Below, piece by piece: positions 1 to 10,473 of a stretch of DNA of 64,000 nucleotides. The position numbers and the translations under genes were made by a program. Source of the stretch: Fulvia fulva (Eukaryota > Ascomycota > Dothideomycetes > Mycosphaerellales > Mycosphaerellaceae); assembly GCF_020509005.1 (NCBI RefSeq), contig NC_063016.1:1364001-1428000 (forward strand), read 5' to 3'. Every line of letters begins with the position of its first letter. Positions within the stretch are counted from its first letter, which is position 1. The notes under the pieces are model-generated. The model did not search any database and was not told the origin of the DNA. It saw only the letters and a list, made by a program, of their open reading frames with translations.

Positions 1-1488
1 AACTTGAGCGAGCATTTGTATGGCGTTTAGGGAAGCAGGCGCTTTCCAGGGCGCCGGCACGAACAACTACGATCTGAGTCATCTTGGGCCGGGGGTATTG
101 TGCTGACTGGATATGGTCCACCACAGCGACGAGCACATCATCATACCCTGTTTTCTTCTGTCAAGGCATTGTGGTGAAAGGTAGAGGTCCAGAGAAATCA
201 AAACAGTGAATGGCATGGGGAGATCGCATGGACTGTGGTCAACAATTGCCGTGCGAGAACTGGTTAGAATGCTGATGTGGTTTTGACTAGATCCCGAAGC
301 TGCTGCAAGAAGGTGTTCCACGAAATGAACATGTGCATTGCCATGCAGCAGATACCCAGGACTGTTGACAGAGTTGATGGCCGCTCAGCACCTCACGCAG
401 GTTGCAATGACTGCGCATCGTACCAGCACGCCGGCAGGTTCAAGCGACAATGTTTGCAGCGAAGACGACGCGCTCGGCGGCAACGGATCTTGTCAGCAGA
501 TGGTTCCGGCAGATGGCTCGCGGAGTACATGTATGTTACATGTACTGTAGCCCCGTCAACCTCTATGATTGGCAGGTCAGGAGACGGCAGGAAGATCAGT
601 CCATGAGCTTATTCTGTTTCCCAGACTGTGCTGTGATGGTCTGTGGTTGCACCATTCCACCAAAAGGCACATCTCCGCTCACGAAACAGAAAGGAGTCCA
701 GCTTGATAAGCCTGCACAGTACCTCGGAGCTCGCAATCGCAGCTTGTCACCTAGAAAAGAACGGCAAAACCTATGCGGCAGGCACGCTAACCACACAAAG
801 CAGTCTTTCAACACGATATCCGCTGAAAACACGCTAAGCTTAGGTTGTCGGCGTAAGGCACACAAGCTTAAGGCAACTCACTTTAGAGTGCTCGAGGACA
901 ACGACCTGATTGCCCCCCTAACCCCCTAAGGGGGACTCAAAAAGCATAGGGTACGAGGTCTTGCAATTCAATTGTAAGTGCTCTTTGCAAGTACTGGTTT
1001 TGGAGTCCAAACCATCGAGATAAACAAGTATAAAGTTGATAGGTTTGGGCGAGAGAGGTAGCCTGCCGCACAGGAATGAGGAGCCTGCCGCATAGGTTTT
1101 GCCGAAAAGAACATGTTCTGTGGTTCGCGCTAGCAGGAGGCGCGCTACCTTACCGTTGGCTCTAATTTGGGTTGCAACAACCACACCACGCGCCGAGGAC
1201 GTGCTCGCAAAGGGAACCGCACTAGAGCGCACATCACTTGCGATAATGGCCAACTCCTTGGGCGTCGACTGGACGCACGCACGTAATCATGGCAGTTCGC
1301 ATGACCAGATCTCATCTCAGGCGGGGCTTAATCTATCGCGCAATATATCAGAGTTCGTGCCTCCGGTCCAGCCAACCGAAAGGATGGCCCTTGGGCGTGG
1401 CTCAACGCAAATGATACTAATAGGCAGCGTGTCCGGACGCGCCGAGTTCTGTCCAACTTCTAACAGCATCTAGAATCTCTTCAACAAG
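1..1488. other. gene-poor stretch at the left edge
   Basis: No convincing gene is visible. The reading frames here are short, overlap on both strands and show no recognisable domain. The stretch holds a perfect 22-bp inverted repeat (762-783 and 1083-1104) and, near 450-505, a fragment resembling the dispersed repeat found at 2143-2365 and 4910-4990. Confidence 0.5.
762..1104. repeat. perfect 22-bp inverted repeat, 299-bp spacer
   Basis: The left arm 762-783 is the exact reverse complement of the right arm 1083-1104. A partial extra copy of the right arm core lies just inside it at about 1068-1078. Pairing stops at the arm ends on both sides. This could be the termini of a small MITE-like element, but no target-site duplication is obvious. 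Confidence 0.6.
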
Positions 1489-2130
1489 ATGACCAAGGAC
1501 AGGAAGCCGCCGCCTGCGCGTGAGATGGCAGCGCCATCAACGTCAGAAATGTACGACCACATCCGCGATAGCGCGACTTCCATCAATGCAATGGTATCCT
1601 CACGAGATGTGATGGCGCAATCAACAATCAGGTATCCCGCCTGGCTGACAGAAGATGCACCTAAAGCACCCTTTTACCAGCGTTCCATTGAGCCGCCCGA
1701 ACGCATCGACCTCCTCGCGGAAGTCGTCAACAAGATCCGCTGGAATGATGGCAATGCCCTGCCCATGAAAGTCGGCGTTCTCTATGTCCTAGCGAACCAA
1801 CATGTCCGACGCCATAACGTTCTTGCGCGGGAGTTCAGCTATGTTGAGTTCAAGGCTGTGGTTAGGTGTATGGTGCTGGACTCTGCTAGGCCTTTCGGGA
1901 TTGCGGCGGGGAAGATTTATGAGAATCGTGGATCTTTGAGCAGGTTGAGTGGAATTGCAAAGGATGAAGAGGAGGTGGTGCGGCAGGTTCGGGAGGGGAT
2001 GGAGGAGGTTTATGAGCCGGACGCTGCTCGAAAGGCAATTAAGAAGGAGCCAGTGAAGAGGATGGAGATTGTGAGGCCACGAGGGAGAACTGATATCAAG
2101 AGATTGCCTGAGTATCATGGATTCTGGTGA
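1489..2130 (+). CDS. hypothetical protein, 213 aa
   Basis: This is a single-exon frame from an ATG preceded by CAAG to a TGA. The product is soluble, without signal peptide or membrane segment. The middle (about residues 70-140) is rich in conserved-looking hydrophobic positions and could be a helical fold. The C-terminal third is charged (Lys/Arg/Glu) and may be disordered. I do not recognise the family. The frame ends in degenerate repeat sequence that continues to 2365, so the C-terminus may have been affected by that element. It is kept as a gene because of its length and normal start context. Confidence 0.5.
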   Translation: MTKDRKPPPAREMAAPSTSEMYDHIRDSATSINAMVSSRDVMAQSTIRYPAWLTEDAPKAPFYQRSIEPPERIDLLAEVVNKIRWNDGNALPMKVGVLYVLANQHVRRHNVLAREFSYVEFKAVVRCMVLDSARPFGIAAGKIYENRGSLSRLSGIAKDEEEVVRQVREGMEEVYEPDAARKAIKKEPVKRMEIVRPRGRTDIKRLPEYHGFW

Positions 2131-2142
2131 AGGACGAAGTTC

Positions 2143-2365
2143 GTTGCCGCCGAGCGCTTCGACTCATTATCGAAGCACGAGCCCTTCGCTTCAACACGCC
2201 GAAGTACTGCTGGATAGCGACATCCGTAGCGACGCGGTTGAGGTTGCGGCGCGTCGCCGTACGATCCAGCTTACGAACGCACGTCTGTATGGCGGCTTTC
2301 TCGACGTCAAGTCGGGATCAAGGGCGGCAATGCACTCTGTCACCAGCCCTTGGTACGGCATGCAG
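2143..2365 (+). repeat. dispersed repeat, copy A
   Basis: About 220 bp that aligns with copy B at 3350-3562. Shared landmarks include an AGCGCTTCG block at the start, a central GCGCGTCGCCGTA block and a terminal TGTCACCAGCCCTTGG block. The start block also occurs inverted at 4910-4965. No coding capacity is recognisable. Confidence 0.6.
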
Positions 2366-2822
2366 GAGCGCCTGCATGTCAGCCGCAATGTGGCCCTCGC
2401 GTATTCGCATTGGCACCGGGCACCCTGCGAGCACACCCGATGGGGCCAGCTTCTCTGCGTAGCTTTTACTCTCGGCCAAATCTTGATATAGACCAGAGGC
2501 TGGGCTCGGCAGGCGTGCTTCCGAGATGGTGGCACGAAAATGGCGCTCAGCTTACGCTGGTAACACAACTGCTAAGCCCTACTAAGCAGCTGCGTAGGGA
2601 ACTGCAGCTACGTCGGGAACGATGCGTTTCTCAGTGGAGGGCGCGCACCTAGAGCAGCGGTCATGGCGCCCAGCACAAAATCGACTGCATCAGCGCCTCG
2701 CCTTGGCACGATATCAAACATTGTACAAATAAAAGGCTAACGTTAAGCCACCCATCAGTGAGGGTCCAAAGACTGGGACGTGCCACATCGACATCTCATC
2801 ATAGGAAAGTAGAACAACGAAG
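2366..2822. other. non-coding stretch after repeat copy A
   Basis: Short frames only. The last 60 bases act as the upstream region of the gene starting at 2823. I see nothing else identifiable. Confidence 0.4.
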
Positions 2823-3332
2823 ATGTCTGCCTCCTGCGACCACGATCTTTACACCACCCTCAAAGCAACGGCAACCTCCCCCATCCTCGCCTTCTCCTCC
2901 ACCTCAGGTCCTACAGGCTCTCCTTTCGACCCATCCAATATCTACGCATACCGCACTCCAGATTGTATCATGCATTTCCACCCCGGATCTAGCATGGCAC
3001 CACCTTTCAACGGCCCCATCACGCGTGTCCAACACGAGCCCGCGCTCCTCATGCTCGGTGCCGTGATGGAGAAGATGCATTGGGCCATCCATGAGGTGAC
3101 GGTCGATACCGCAGCGAGGACTGTAGCGGCGAGGTTGACGGCGCATTATACGTTCAAGCCAGTGAAAGAGGACCTGAGGAGTGTGGAGTGGCCCATTGAG
3201 TACGTTTGGGTGGTGGAGTGTGATGAGAGTGGGGAGAAGATTGTGAGGATGGAGGAGTGTCTCGATGCGGAGAGGGCTGGGTTCATGTTGAAGCGGGCGG
3301 CGAAGTATGCAGAAGAGCACCCGTCGGCGTAG
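2823..3332 (+). CDS. SnoaL/NTF2-like small protein, 169 aa
   Basis: Single-exon gene; its ATG follows ACGAAG, a good fungal start context. The product has the look of the NTF2/SnoaL cone fold: an N-terminal helix-rich part, then a segment with His-Phe-His-Pro-Gly (about residues 50-55), then alternating strands in the second half ending in a helix. Proteins of this kind are often small enzymes or binding modules next to secondary-metabolism genes, but nothing here fixes a substrate. There is no signal peptide or membrane span. The neighbours are repeats and a small CHORD-like gene, so context does not help. Fold assignment is inference from pattern. Confidence 0.6.
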   Translation: MSASCDHDLYTTLKATATSPILAFSSTSGPTGSPFDPSNIYAYRTPDCIMHFHPGSSMAPPFNGPITRVQHEPALLMLGAVMEKMHWAIHEVTVDTAARTVAARLTAHYTFKPVKEDLRSVEWPIEYVWVVECDESGEKIVRMEECLDAERAGFMLKRAAKYAEEHPSA

Positions 3333-3349
3333 CTCGAGGGCTGATGACA

Positions 3350-3562
3350 AAGTTGACAACCGCTAAGCGCTTCGGCTTATTATTAAAGCAAAGGCCTTTG
3401 CTTGAACACGATGTCCGGTAGCTGAGTGGCGAGGTCGTGTCGATGCAGTCGAGCTTATAGCGCGTCGCCGTATAATTACTTCGTGACTATACGCCTCTTT
3501 GGCAGCTCTCTAGATGCGAAGTCGACACACACGCCGGCAACATACTTTGTCACCAGCCCTTG
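3350..3562 (+). repeat. dispersed repeat, copy B
   Basis: Diverged copy of the element at 2143-2365. In the best-aligned blocks most differences are C/T or G/A transitions, with copy B the more A/T-rich, as repeat-induced point mutation would leave it. The last block (TTGTCACCAGCCCTTGG) is unchanged between copies. Confidence 0.6.
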
Positions 3563-3721
3563 GCTCGCAACCTTGGAACGTATGCACTCTCCTTAGCGGT
3601 AGCGCCACGCAACTTTCGTGGCCGCAGAGTGACTTAGCAGGCCGGGTAAATGAATTGGGCGAAGTATGGTCAAAGGGCATTTCCAGACATATACCAGATC
3701 TCACGTTCCATTCTCTTCATC

Positions 3722-4226
3722 TTAATCCTCATCCCCTGCAGAGCTCATCTTGACTACATCACCAGCACTTTCGCTAGCAATATGCTTGGCCACGATGCAT
3801 GGCGGCTTGTCGCCCTTCCCATTACAACACGTCCAAGTAAATCCCTCAGGAAACTCCTTGAAGCGCCAGTCCTGCGTCCAACCGGTATTCTCATTCGTTG
3901 ACTCGCCATACGTCATATCGTTTCCATCGGCAAAGAAGTCCGAGTCGACTTCGACGGCCCCTGTTACTGTACCGTCAGCACTCCGTGTAACTCTCCATGG
4001 TGTCCTAACAATCCGCGCCAGGGTGGACCACACAAGAAGCTCTCGAGTTCTCCGTGATATCGTAGGCTTGCAAGCAGTTCTTGTACATCTCGTAGCGTAG
4101 CTCCGCGAATCCAGTCTTGGATCTCTTTGCCGACGCAGAGAATGTCTCCTTAGCCTTGCGTTTGGTCCCCGGCAGCAGCAAGCGTAGTGTCGCCTGCTTC
4201 TTACATTCTGCGGAAGCTGTGCACAT
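3722..4226 (-). CDS. small CHORD-like zinc-binding protein
   Basis: Two frames join across a probable short intron. Exon 1 runs 4226-4010 and ends just after a Cys-Val-Val-His-Pro-Gly motif. Exon 2 starts at 3960 (alternative 3966) and carries Trp-Thr-Cys-Cys followed by a Cys...Lys-His pair. That order (CxxHPG ... WxCC ... C...H) is the zinc-ligand pattern of CHORD-like domains. The proposed intron (donor GTTAGG, a CTGAC branch site, CAG acceptor) keeps the frame and gives about 151 residues; at 43-49 nt it is short. If the intron is not real, the gene is frameshifted. The N-terminal part is basic. The role is unknown. Confidence 0.45.
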
Positions 4227-5007
4227 TAATAGCAGGACGGAGCGTAAGATAACGTCTTGCGAGTGGTATAGGATTCTATCGAGGCCCGCAGATTGCTTCG
4301 TCGTCGTAGAGAGCAGTCATTATTGTTGATCAGGCATCTTGACATTCTCAGCTTCAGTTGGACCCAGTGTGGTCCTCTCGAGATCATAGAAATCTGCCCG
4401 AGTGCCGCGCCTGCTGCGAATGGCACCAGGCACAGTCGTCTAGTAGAAATGACCTTCCGACACAAGGAGAGTTGTGCGTCGTGCAACGCTTCCGCTTCGA
4501 CGTTTACAGCAGTCGCTGCGCCGCGGTAGAATCTTCGTCGTTGCTAAAAGATACCTCTGCAGTTGTGCAAGCGGCTACCTCTTTCTCAGGAGCCCTTGGT
4601 ATGTTACAGCGAGATTGGACGCCGTTCTCTCAACACTTCCATCAACGGAGCCGAGCGCCCGACTTTCAAGCATAACACCGTGTGCATTGCATGTTGACGG
4701 CGCTATGGCAGGTTCGGCGAGAGCCCTCGGTTCGCATAGGGACGAAGCGCGTTGACGATATGCACTTCTATCAACCAAGATCTGGTGATAAAGTATCGCG
4801 CTGCCGCTGTTCTTGTCGACTTCACTTCTAGAGGGCTGCTGAACGAACGAATACCTACATCGCTGCGCTGGACCCTCGAATGCATCAGTCGGACCTCGCT
4901 ACTCAGCTACATGCCAGCGCGTTGAAGCAACGGCCTCCGCTTCGGTATAGGGTCGAAGCGCTCGGCGGCAATCAGCTTGTCACCAGCCTTCCAACACAAT
5001 AAGCAAA
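4227..5007. repeat. stretch with degenerate repeat fragments
   Basis: No gene seen. The stretch 4910-4965 is the reverse complement of the start of repeat copy A. The segment 4555-4600 (GGCTACCTCTTTCTCAGGAG) matches 10240-10285, differing in the aligned 24 bases only at transitions. The region looks like the remains of several nested copies. Confidence 0.45.
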
Positions 5008-5974
5008 TCAGCCTTGTACATTCCCATGCTTCTCAAGCGTCATCTTCACAACAGTATCTAGATCCTCATTTTCCAGGCCAAGATCTCTCATCACGAAGTC
5101 TTTCTTCTCCTCCCAGTTGGCGTCAATTGCGCCCAGCAACCAGACAAGATTCTCCACAGCTTTCAAGTCGCCAGCATCAGCCTTCCGCTTCTCCTCCAGC
5201 TGGTATTCCTTCGCATCGCGTTTGACCACAGTCCATTGAGACTGCGTGGCGCGTTCGAGTGAGCTGACCATCTCATTCTGCGAGATGAGGAAACTCTGAA
5301 TGTAAATCATTCGGTTCTTTGTGACCTCAGGACGCTGCAAGATACGCACAGTAGCTTTGCCAATCTGGGAGAGCGAGCTTGCCGACCACTTGGTCTCTCC
5401 ATCGTCAAGGACCTCGACTCTGCGGTCCTGAAGCCACACGTGCAAGAACTCGAGGCTCCAGTCGAAGAAATGACCACAGACCAGGGACGTCCAGCTGAAG
5501 TTAGGATGCTTCTTGGCAAGCTCAATGAGATACTCCCTGAATGCCGACTTGTGTTTGTAGAGCGGTACTAGCTCTTGAGTTAATGGGCTGGACGAGTCCA
5601 CTGATCCGAAGTCCGCTGGTATGAATCCTAGTCACCTCGTCAACAAGATATTCTTCGCAGATACAGAGACTTCACGCGAACGTACGCTTCACGCCAGCAC
5701 GTACAGCCGCGTCTGCAATGCGCCTTTGCAGATCAGTCTGACTCCCCTTGACAGTGACTACCACCGCATCCTGCCCTTTGAGAGCATCCACCAGCTCATC
5801 AACCTCAAATGCATCACCCACGGTCACTTGCTTTGGGTACTTTGTGTTTGACTTGGAGGACTTTCTCTTTAGTACTGTGACGTCAAACTCGTTGGATGTA
5901 AGTGCCTCGTAGATCGATGGTCCCAGATTGCCATCGGCGCCTAGTAGTGCGACAGTGGTAATGCTCATTGTCAA
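5008..5974 (-). CDS. NmrA-like / isoflavone reductase-type oxidoreductase
   Basis: Two exons, 5974-5686 and 5627-5008, joined across a 58-nt intron (GTACGT donor, CTAG acceptor), encode 302 residues. The N-terminus holds a Rossmann dinucleotide-binding motif Gly-Ala-Asp-Gly-Asn-Leu-Gly (residues 12-18) and a basic cluster after the second strand, suggesting NADP(H). The junction restores an Ile-Pro-Ala-Asp-Phe-Gly segment typical of atypical SDRs of the NmrA/PCBER class. These proteins reduce small phenolic or enone substrates, or act as redox sensors; the substrate cannot be told here. The gene is followed by the HET gene on the same strand and then a P450, an accessory-type neighbourhood. 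Confidence 0.85.
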
Positions 5975-6308
5975 GCCACCTCTTTCACTGTTCGTTATTG
6001 TGTCTCACAATCGCGCGAGGAGATCGTTATAGCATGCGATGGTCGACGTACAGTTGTGCTGTAAATAACGTTTCGAGTAGGTAGCCGAAAATGATGCCAA
6101 GCCTCTTCGGTGGCATCGGCTTTCGTCGCCGACAAGGCAGGTCATACCGACCAAGCCTGTGGACAGAGTTCATTGCCTCCGACCGCGTCGTCGTTTTCGC
6201 CACAAATGAAGCGATGCGTAGAGTGTGGCTATTTGCGCAAAGCGCCCGCGCATTGCTGTACCCCATCGACTTCCAAGTCATGGGCACAGGCTGGCCGTTG
6301 TAAAGGAC

Positions 6309-8346
6309 TTAAGCGGCAACCATTTGCCCTCTGTCTTGCGAGTCCAGCGATATCAGAAATATCTCTTCGCTGAGAATGTTTGTGTCGTCCCAAATCTCGC
6401 CTTCCATGACGCCCAGCACAAATGCTTCTGTCCGAAGCTGGAACTCTCTGTTCAGTGGTCCGTTCCTGACAGTTGGTCGAAGCAATACTGGTACTGCACC
6501 GCCTTGAACAATTGCGATGCCATCGCCCCATGCAAGACCAGCGCGAGCGAGACCGAAGCGACCGTTCTCGGTGATGAAGAAGACACGGCCGCGGAGAAAG
6601 CTGACAGTGGCGGAGTGATCCATGCCGGGACTGCTGTCGGTGCGTTCACGACGAGCCTCTCCATCTGACTGCTGTAGATAGGTCAGGAGAGCGTCATACT
6701 TCGCTACTGCATCTTCGCAGTGCAGTGTCTCACCACGATCTTGATCTGCAGTGATAGTACGTGCAATAGCCACGTGTTGATCAGAGTAAATGTGCGGCCG
6801 ACTGCGGTTAGCGTGCAGCAGCGACATGGAGGAAAAAGCCACTCTCGAAGCGTCTCAGCGAGATTCTGCTTCGAGAATCGCAGACCTACCGCGCCAGCAG
6901 CAAGCACTCGATCGAATACCTTTGCCACCAAGGGAAGCCGAAAGCCTGTGTCCGCATGTAAGGCGCTCTCGGCGATAGGCATGATCTCTTTGACCTCGCT
7001 GCCACCAGCTTGATAGCATTTGGAGTCCAACCAGAGCGGGCGCGCGTGCCATGGTACAGACCAGTCTGGACACCAAGAAGGCAACTCCAGGTGCTGATTA
7101 CACAGACCAGCGCTGTAGATGAACCCCAATTGTCGTTTCGAGAGCGCGACCGCATCACAGTCAAACTCAGAGATAGCATAGGCAATGCGCTGCAGGTATT
7201 GTACCTGAAGATGATGTCTGTTAGCTTGTGTATCTCACTGAAAATGACAGATGCCGCGCTGTCAGTGAGTGAGTGCCTCTCAGGAGTCGTACAGTCGCCT
7301 CTGTATGTGACCCTACTTACAGCGAATTGTTGATACAATGTCTCGATGTCAACGGCATAGTCCGGCCTCGTGACCAGGCGGATGATGTGGTGAAAAGCGT
7401 ACAATTTATCCCTGTGGTCTGTTGCATTGCAGTCCTTGGCCATCCTGAGAACATACGGTGCCATGGAGTCCTCGCTGGCGTAGTCCTTGGCCGCTTGCTT
7501 TGTACCTTGCTCGGTGACACTACGCAATTCCTCCATAAAGCCAACGTATTGTGCCGCACTTTTCGAGCCAAGCATATGGTTCACACCAAGAGACGAATGA
7601 TGCATCGCATCAACGACGTAAATCAACTTCACAAAATCCTTCCATAGAGCGGTATTGGATCTGCAGGTAACCACGATGTCTCTAGCACATGCAATCTCCT
7701 GGATGACCCACAGTCTCTTGAACCATGGACGAAGCAGAAGTGCCTGAAAAGCGCGCCACGCTCTCTCTCCCCATTTGGGTACCTCTGCTGGTGTTTGGCT
7801 GTGATGTGTAAGAAGACTGGGGTTGTCGTAGAGACTGGGCCAGTAGCGTCTGATCTTCTTTGGCAAGTCCATGGCACTGGCGACACCATCATCTGCCTCT
7901 CCGAGCCAAACAATCACACCGCTTGCTGCACGGAATATGGCACCCATCTTACCGACCTGGTCATTGCGGTCTATGATATTCGTCTGGTCAACGCAAATCT
8001 GGTCCACCCAAAGGCTAACAGCAGTGCTCGGTGCACGCGCATTTCTGAGAGCGGCATGCAGGTTCGTTGTAATCCTGACTGGCTGCCCATCGACAGTGAC
8101 TGTTTCCTCGGTCTTGCTTGTGTTCCAGCAGTAGCTGAGGGCAAGGAAACGAGCACTGTTGTCCTTCAGCGAGACCTCCTGGAGCCGACACTGTATGGTA
8201 TCGTAATATTGGCCTGGGAGCACGTTTGCCACGCGATATGATCCGGACAGAATTTCTCCTGATGGCCGATAGTAGAAGTCGGATGTGGGAGAGAGTGCAG
8301 ACCGTGAAGAGGACCTGGTGTTCTGGTTTGCGCGTCTTGTCGCCAT
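6309..8346 (-). CDS. HET-domain (heterokaryon incompatibility) protein
   Basis: Exons 8346-7321, 7204-6843 and 6801-6309 give 626 residues. The HET domain fills the first third: Ala-Leu-Ser-Tyr-Cys-Trp (residues 69-74), Leu-Trp-Val-Asp-Gln-Ile-Cys-Val-Asp-Gln (112-121), then the Ala-Ser-Gly-Val-Ile-Val-Trp-Leu-Gly-Glu block near 141-150. The C-terminal part has the usual Phe-Phe-Ile-Thr-Glu-Asn-Gly ... Gly-Asp strand pattern that ends fungal HET proteins. Such proteins trigger cell death when unlike hyphae fuse, and some serve in innate immunity; the partner is unknown. Intron 1 (7205-7320) has good consensus and restores the frame. Intron 2 (6802-6842) would be only 41 nt with a weak GTGGCT donor, so that junction is less certain. 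Confidence 0.85.
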
Positions 8347-8884
8347 GCGCGCGGAAGTTGATCAGGTACACGAGCACTGCATCGTGCCTGCTGCTGTTGC
8401 AGTTGCGGTTGCGGTTACATGGCTTACCTAGCACCTCAGCATCCTCTTGGCGCTTTTTGAGCAGGCGCAGCCGTCATTGTACCACCGATTGTACATGTAA
8501 GTGACTTCTCGAGCGATCTTGAGAGCAGAAGTGTTAATGTTCAACGATTCTTACGCGCCACGAGTGGCCGAAGACAACAATACGCAAAACATGCCCAAGA
8601 CTCCTCGACAAAAGAGGTGGACGCTTGCACATCAGCAGATACTGTATTACTTGTTGATCACGACAGCAACGTCGCGAGGACAGACAACTTGAGGAGCATG
8701 GTCTCTGACAACAGCCATCCACTCCATCATGGCTGTGTCGTGAGACGTGCTGTTGCATACTCGTACACTCCCAATATTAACATTTGCGTGAGAGCAACAA
8801 GCAGGACTAAGTACGTCCCGATACCCTCTTCTTTCCTTCTCATCATCTTCTCGTTGTCTTCTTCGCCCAAGACCAACCCGAGAG
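8347..8884. other. intergenic region between HET and P450 genes
   Basis: Divergent promoter region of 538 bp. A CT-rich stretch (about 8825-8870) directly precedes the P450 start codon, as in many fungal promoters. The open frames in it are short and antisense to one another; none is convincing. Confidence 0.5.
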
Positions 8885-10149
8885 ATGAATGCCGACACAC
8901 TTCGGTCGATGACCTCGCCAATGACTGACTTCCACAGAGAGGTCATCTGGGCGGCAGTCTTCCTTGGCATTGGCATACTCTGGACCACAACGGTACTCAC
9001 CAGGAAAGCTCTGCCTTTCCCGATCGTCAACGAGATCAAGTCATGCTTGAACATCATCGAAGTGATCGGTGATGGCTGGCATGAGCTTGACGTCAAGAAA
9101 GATGTTCTGCAATGGGTTGCTCGATTATCCGCACGCATCTTCCTGCCAAGGAGCTTCAGCGAAAGCAAGGAGTGGTGTCGCATATCGATCGAGTTTACAA
9201 CGAGTGCCTTCATCACAATGGCAATCGTTCGATTCTTGCCCCGATTCCTACGGTGGCCGGTGGAGAGATTGCTCCCACTTTGCCGCAAAGTCCGTGCCGA
9301 CTATCGAGCTGCCGCGATGATGTTGACTCCAGTCCTTGAGGAGCGACAGAAGGAGATCGCGGCTGCGCGACGCGAAGGCAGGAAGCCCCAATTACCGGAC
9401 GACTCCATCGAGTGGTTCCGAAACTCTGCGAATGGTCGCCAGTACAATGAAATCGATATTCAAATGGGTCTCGCAGTGGCTGCTGTGCACACGACGAGTG
9501 ACCTACTTGTCCAAGCTCTCCTCAATCTGGCATCTCATGCCGAAATCTTGAAGCCACTGCGTGAGGAAGCAGTGTCCGTGTTGACGCAGCACGGCTGGCA
9601 GAAGACTGCTCTAACAGAGTTGCGACTACTGGATTCTTTTCTGAAGGAGACACAGCGTCTCAAGCCGATCAACATGGGTGAGCCTCCTCATCGAGCATGC
9701 CTTGCCTCACTATGCTAACGCCACTCACAGCAACAATGCATCGAATCGCAACTGCGGACGTCGAGCTCTCCAACAACGTCAAGATCGCCCGTGGCCAGGC
9801 AACAGCCATTTCTTCGCACGAAATGTGGTCCGAAAGCAACTACGAGAACGCAACACAGTTCGATGCCTTCCGGTACGTCAAACGTCGGCAGATCCCTGAA
9901 TTGGAGCACAACAGCTATCTTGTTGCTACAAGTCCTGATCATCTCGGTTTTGCCCATGGCAAACATGCCTGTCCAGGGCGGTTCTTCGCGGCCAATGAAG
10001 TCAAGATTGCTATGGTGCACCTCTTTCTCAAATACGTCTTCAAGTTGGGAGACCCGAGCCATGCAGTATGGCGGGAGTTCGGAACAGCGATGATAGCTGA
10101 TCCGAAGGCGAAGCTTTCGAAGATCGAGCTGGAAACACTAGCTGCCTAA
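8885..10149 (+). CDS. cytochrome P450 lacking an internal N-terminal section
   Basis: Exons 8885-9677 and 9731-10149 (53-nt intron, GTGAGC donor, CACAG acceptor) encode 403 residues, against about 500-530 for fungal microsomal P450s. A membrane anchor (about residues 20-40) and a short proline hinge are followed directly by a segment matching helices C-D of CYP68-type enzymes. The I-helix carries His-Thr-Thr-Ser-Asp, the ExxR motif is Glu255-Thr-Gln-Arg258, and the haem loop is His-Gly-Lys-His-Ala-Cys345-Pro-Gly. The roughly 100-130 residues covering helices A-B and substrate-recognition site 1 are missing, yet the frame is open throughout. It could be a decayed gene with an in-frame deletion. 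The haem-binding half is intact; folding is doubtful. Related enzymes act in terpenoid or gibberellin-type pathways. Confidence 0.8.
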
Positions 10150-10473
10150 ATCTGCGTCCAGTGTTTGCACATCTCTCTACGACATTGCTTAGGCCAACGG
10201 TGCTCGGAGCGGTTTGTAGAGGCTCCAATGACTATCGCACTTCGAAGCACGGCGGCCATCTCTTTTTTAGGAGCCCTCATACGGTATGCCCCTACAGTTT
10301 GTCTTGGAGCGGGAAGACACTGTTACCAGGAGGTTGAGAAGCTGTGCTTTGGTCACAGAGCTAGATGTTTGATGTTCAAATGCCGTGGTTAATGTACGCC
10401 GCTATCAGCATAGACGGTCGTATCGAGCAGCGAGCATTGCCGCCTGCTCGGTCTGTCAATGATTCCGCGCCCA
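10150..10473. repeat. intergenic stretch with a repeat fragment
   Basis: The segment 10240-10300 matches 4555-4615 apart from a small insertion; the best 24-base block differs only by transitions. The remainder has no recognisable feature. It separates the P450 and RSR1 genes, which are convergent. Confidence 0.4.

Noticed and set aside
913..929. CCCTAA-like motifs resembling telomeric repeats
   Set aside because: Only two imperfect units; too few for an interstitial telomere.
8647..9288. 213-codon frame antisense to the P450
   Set aside because: Shadow of the P450 coding sequence; no domain.
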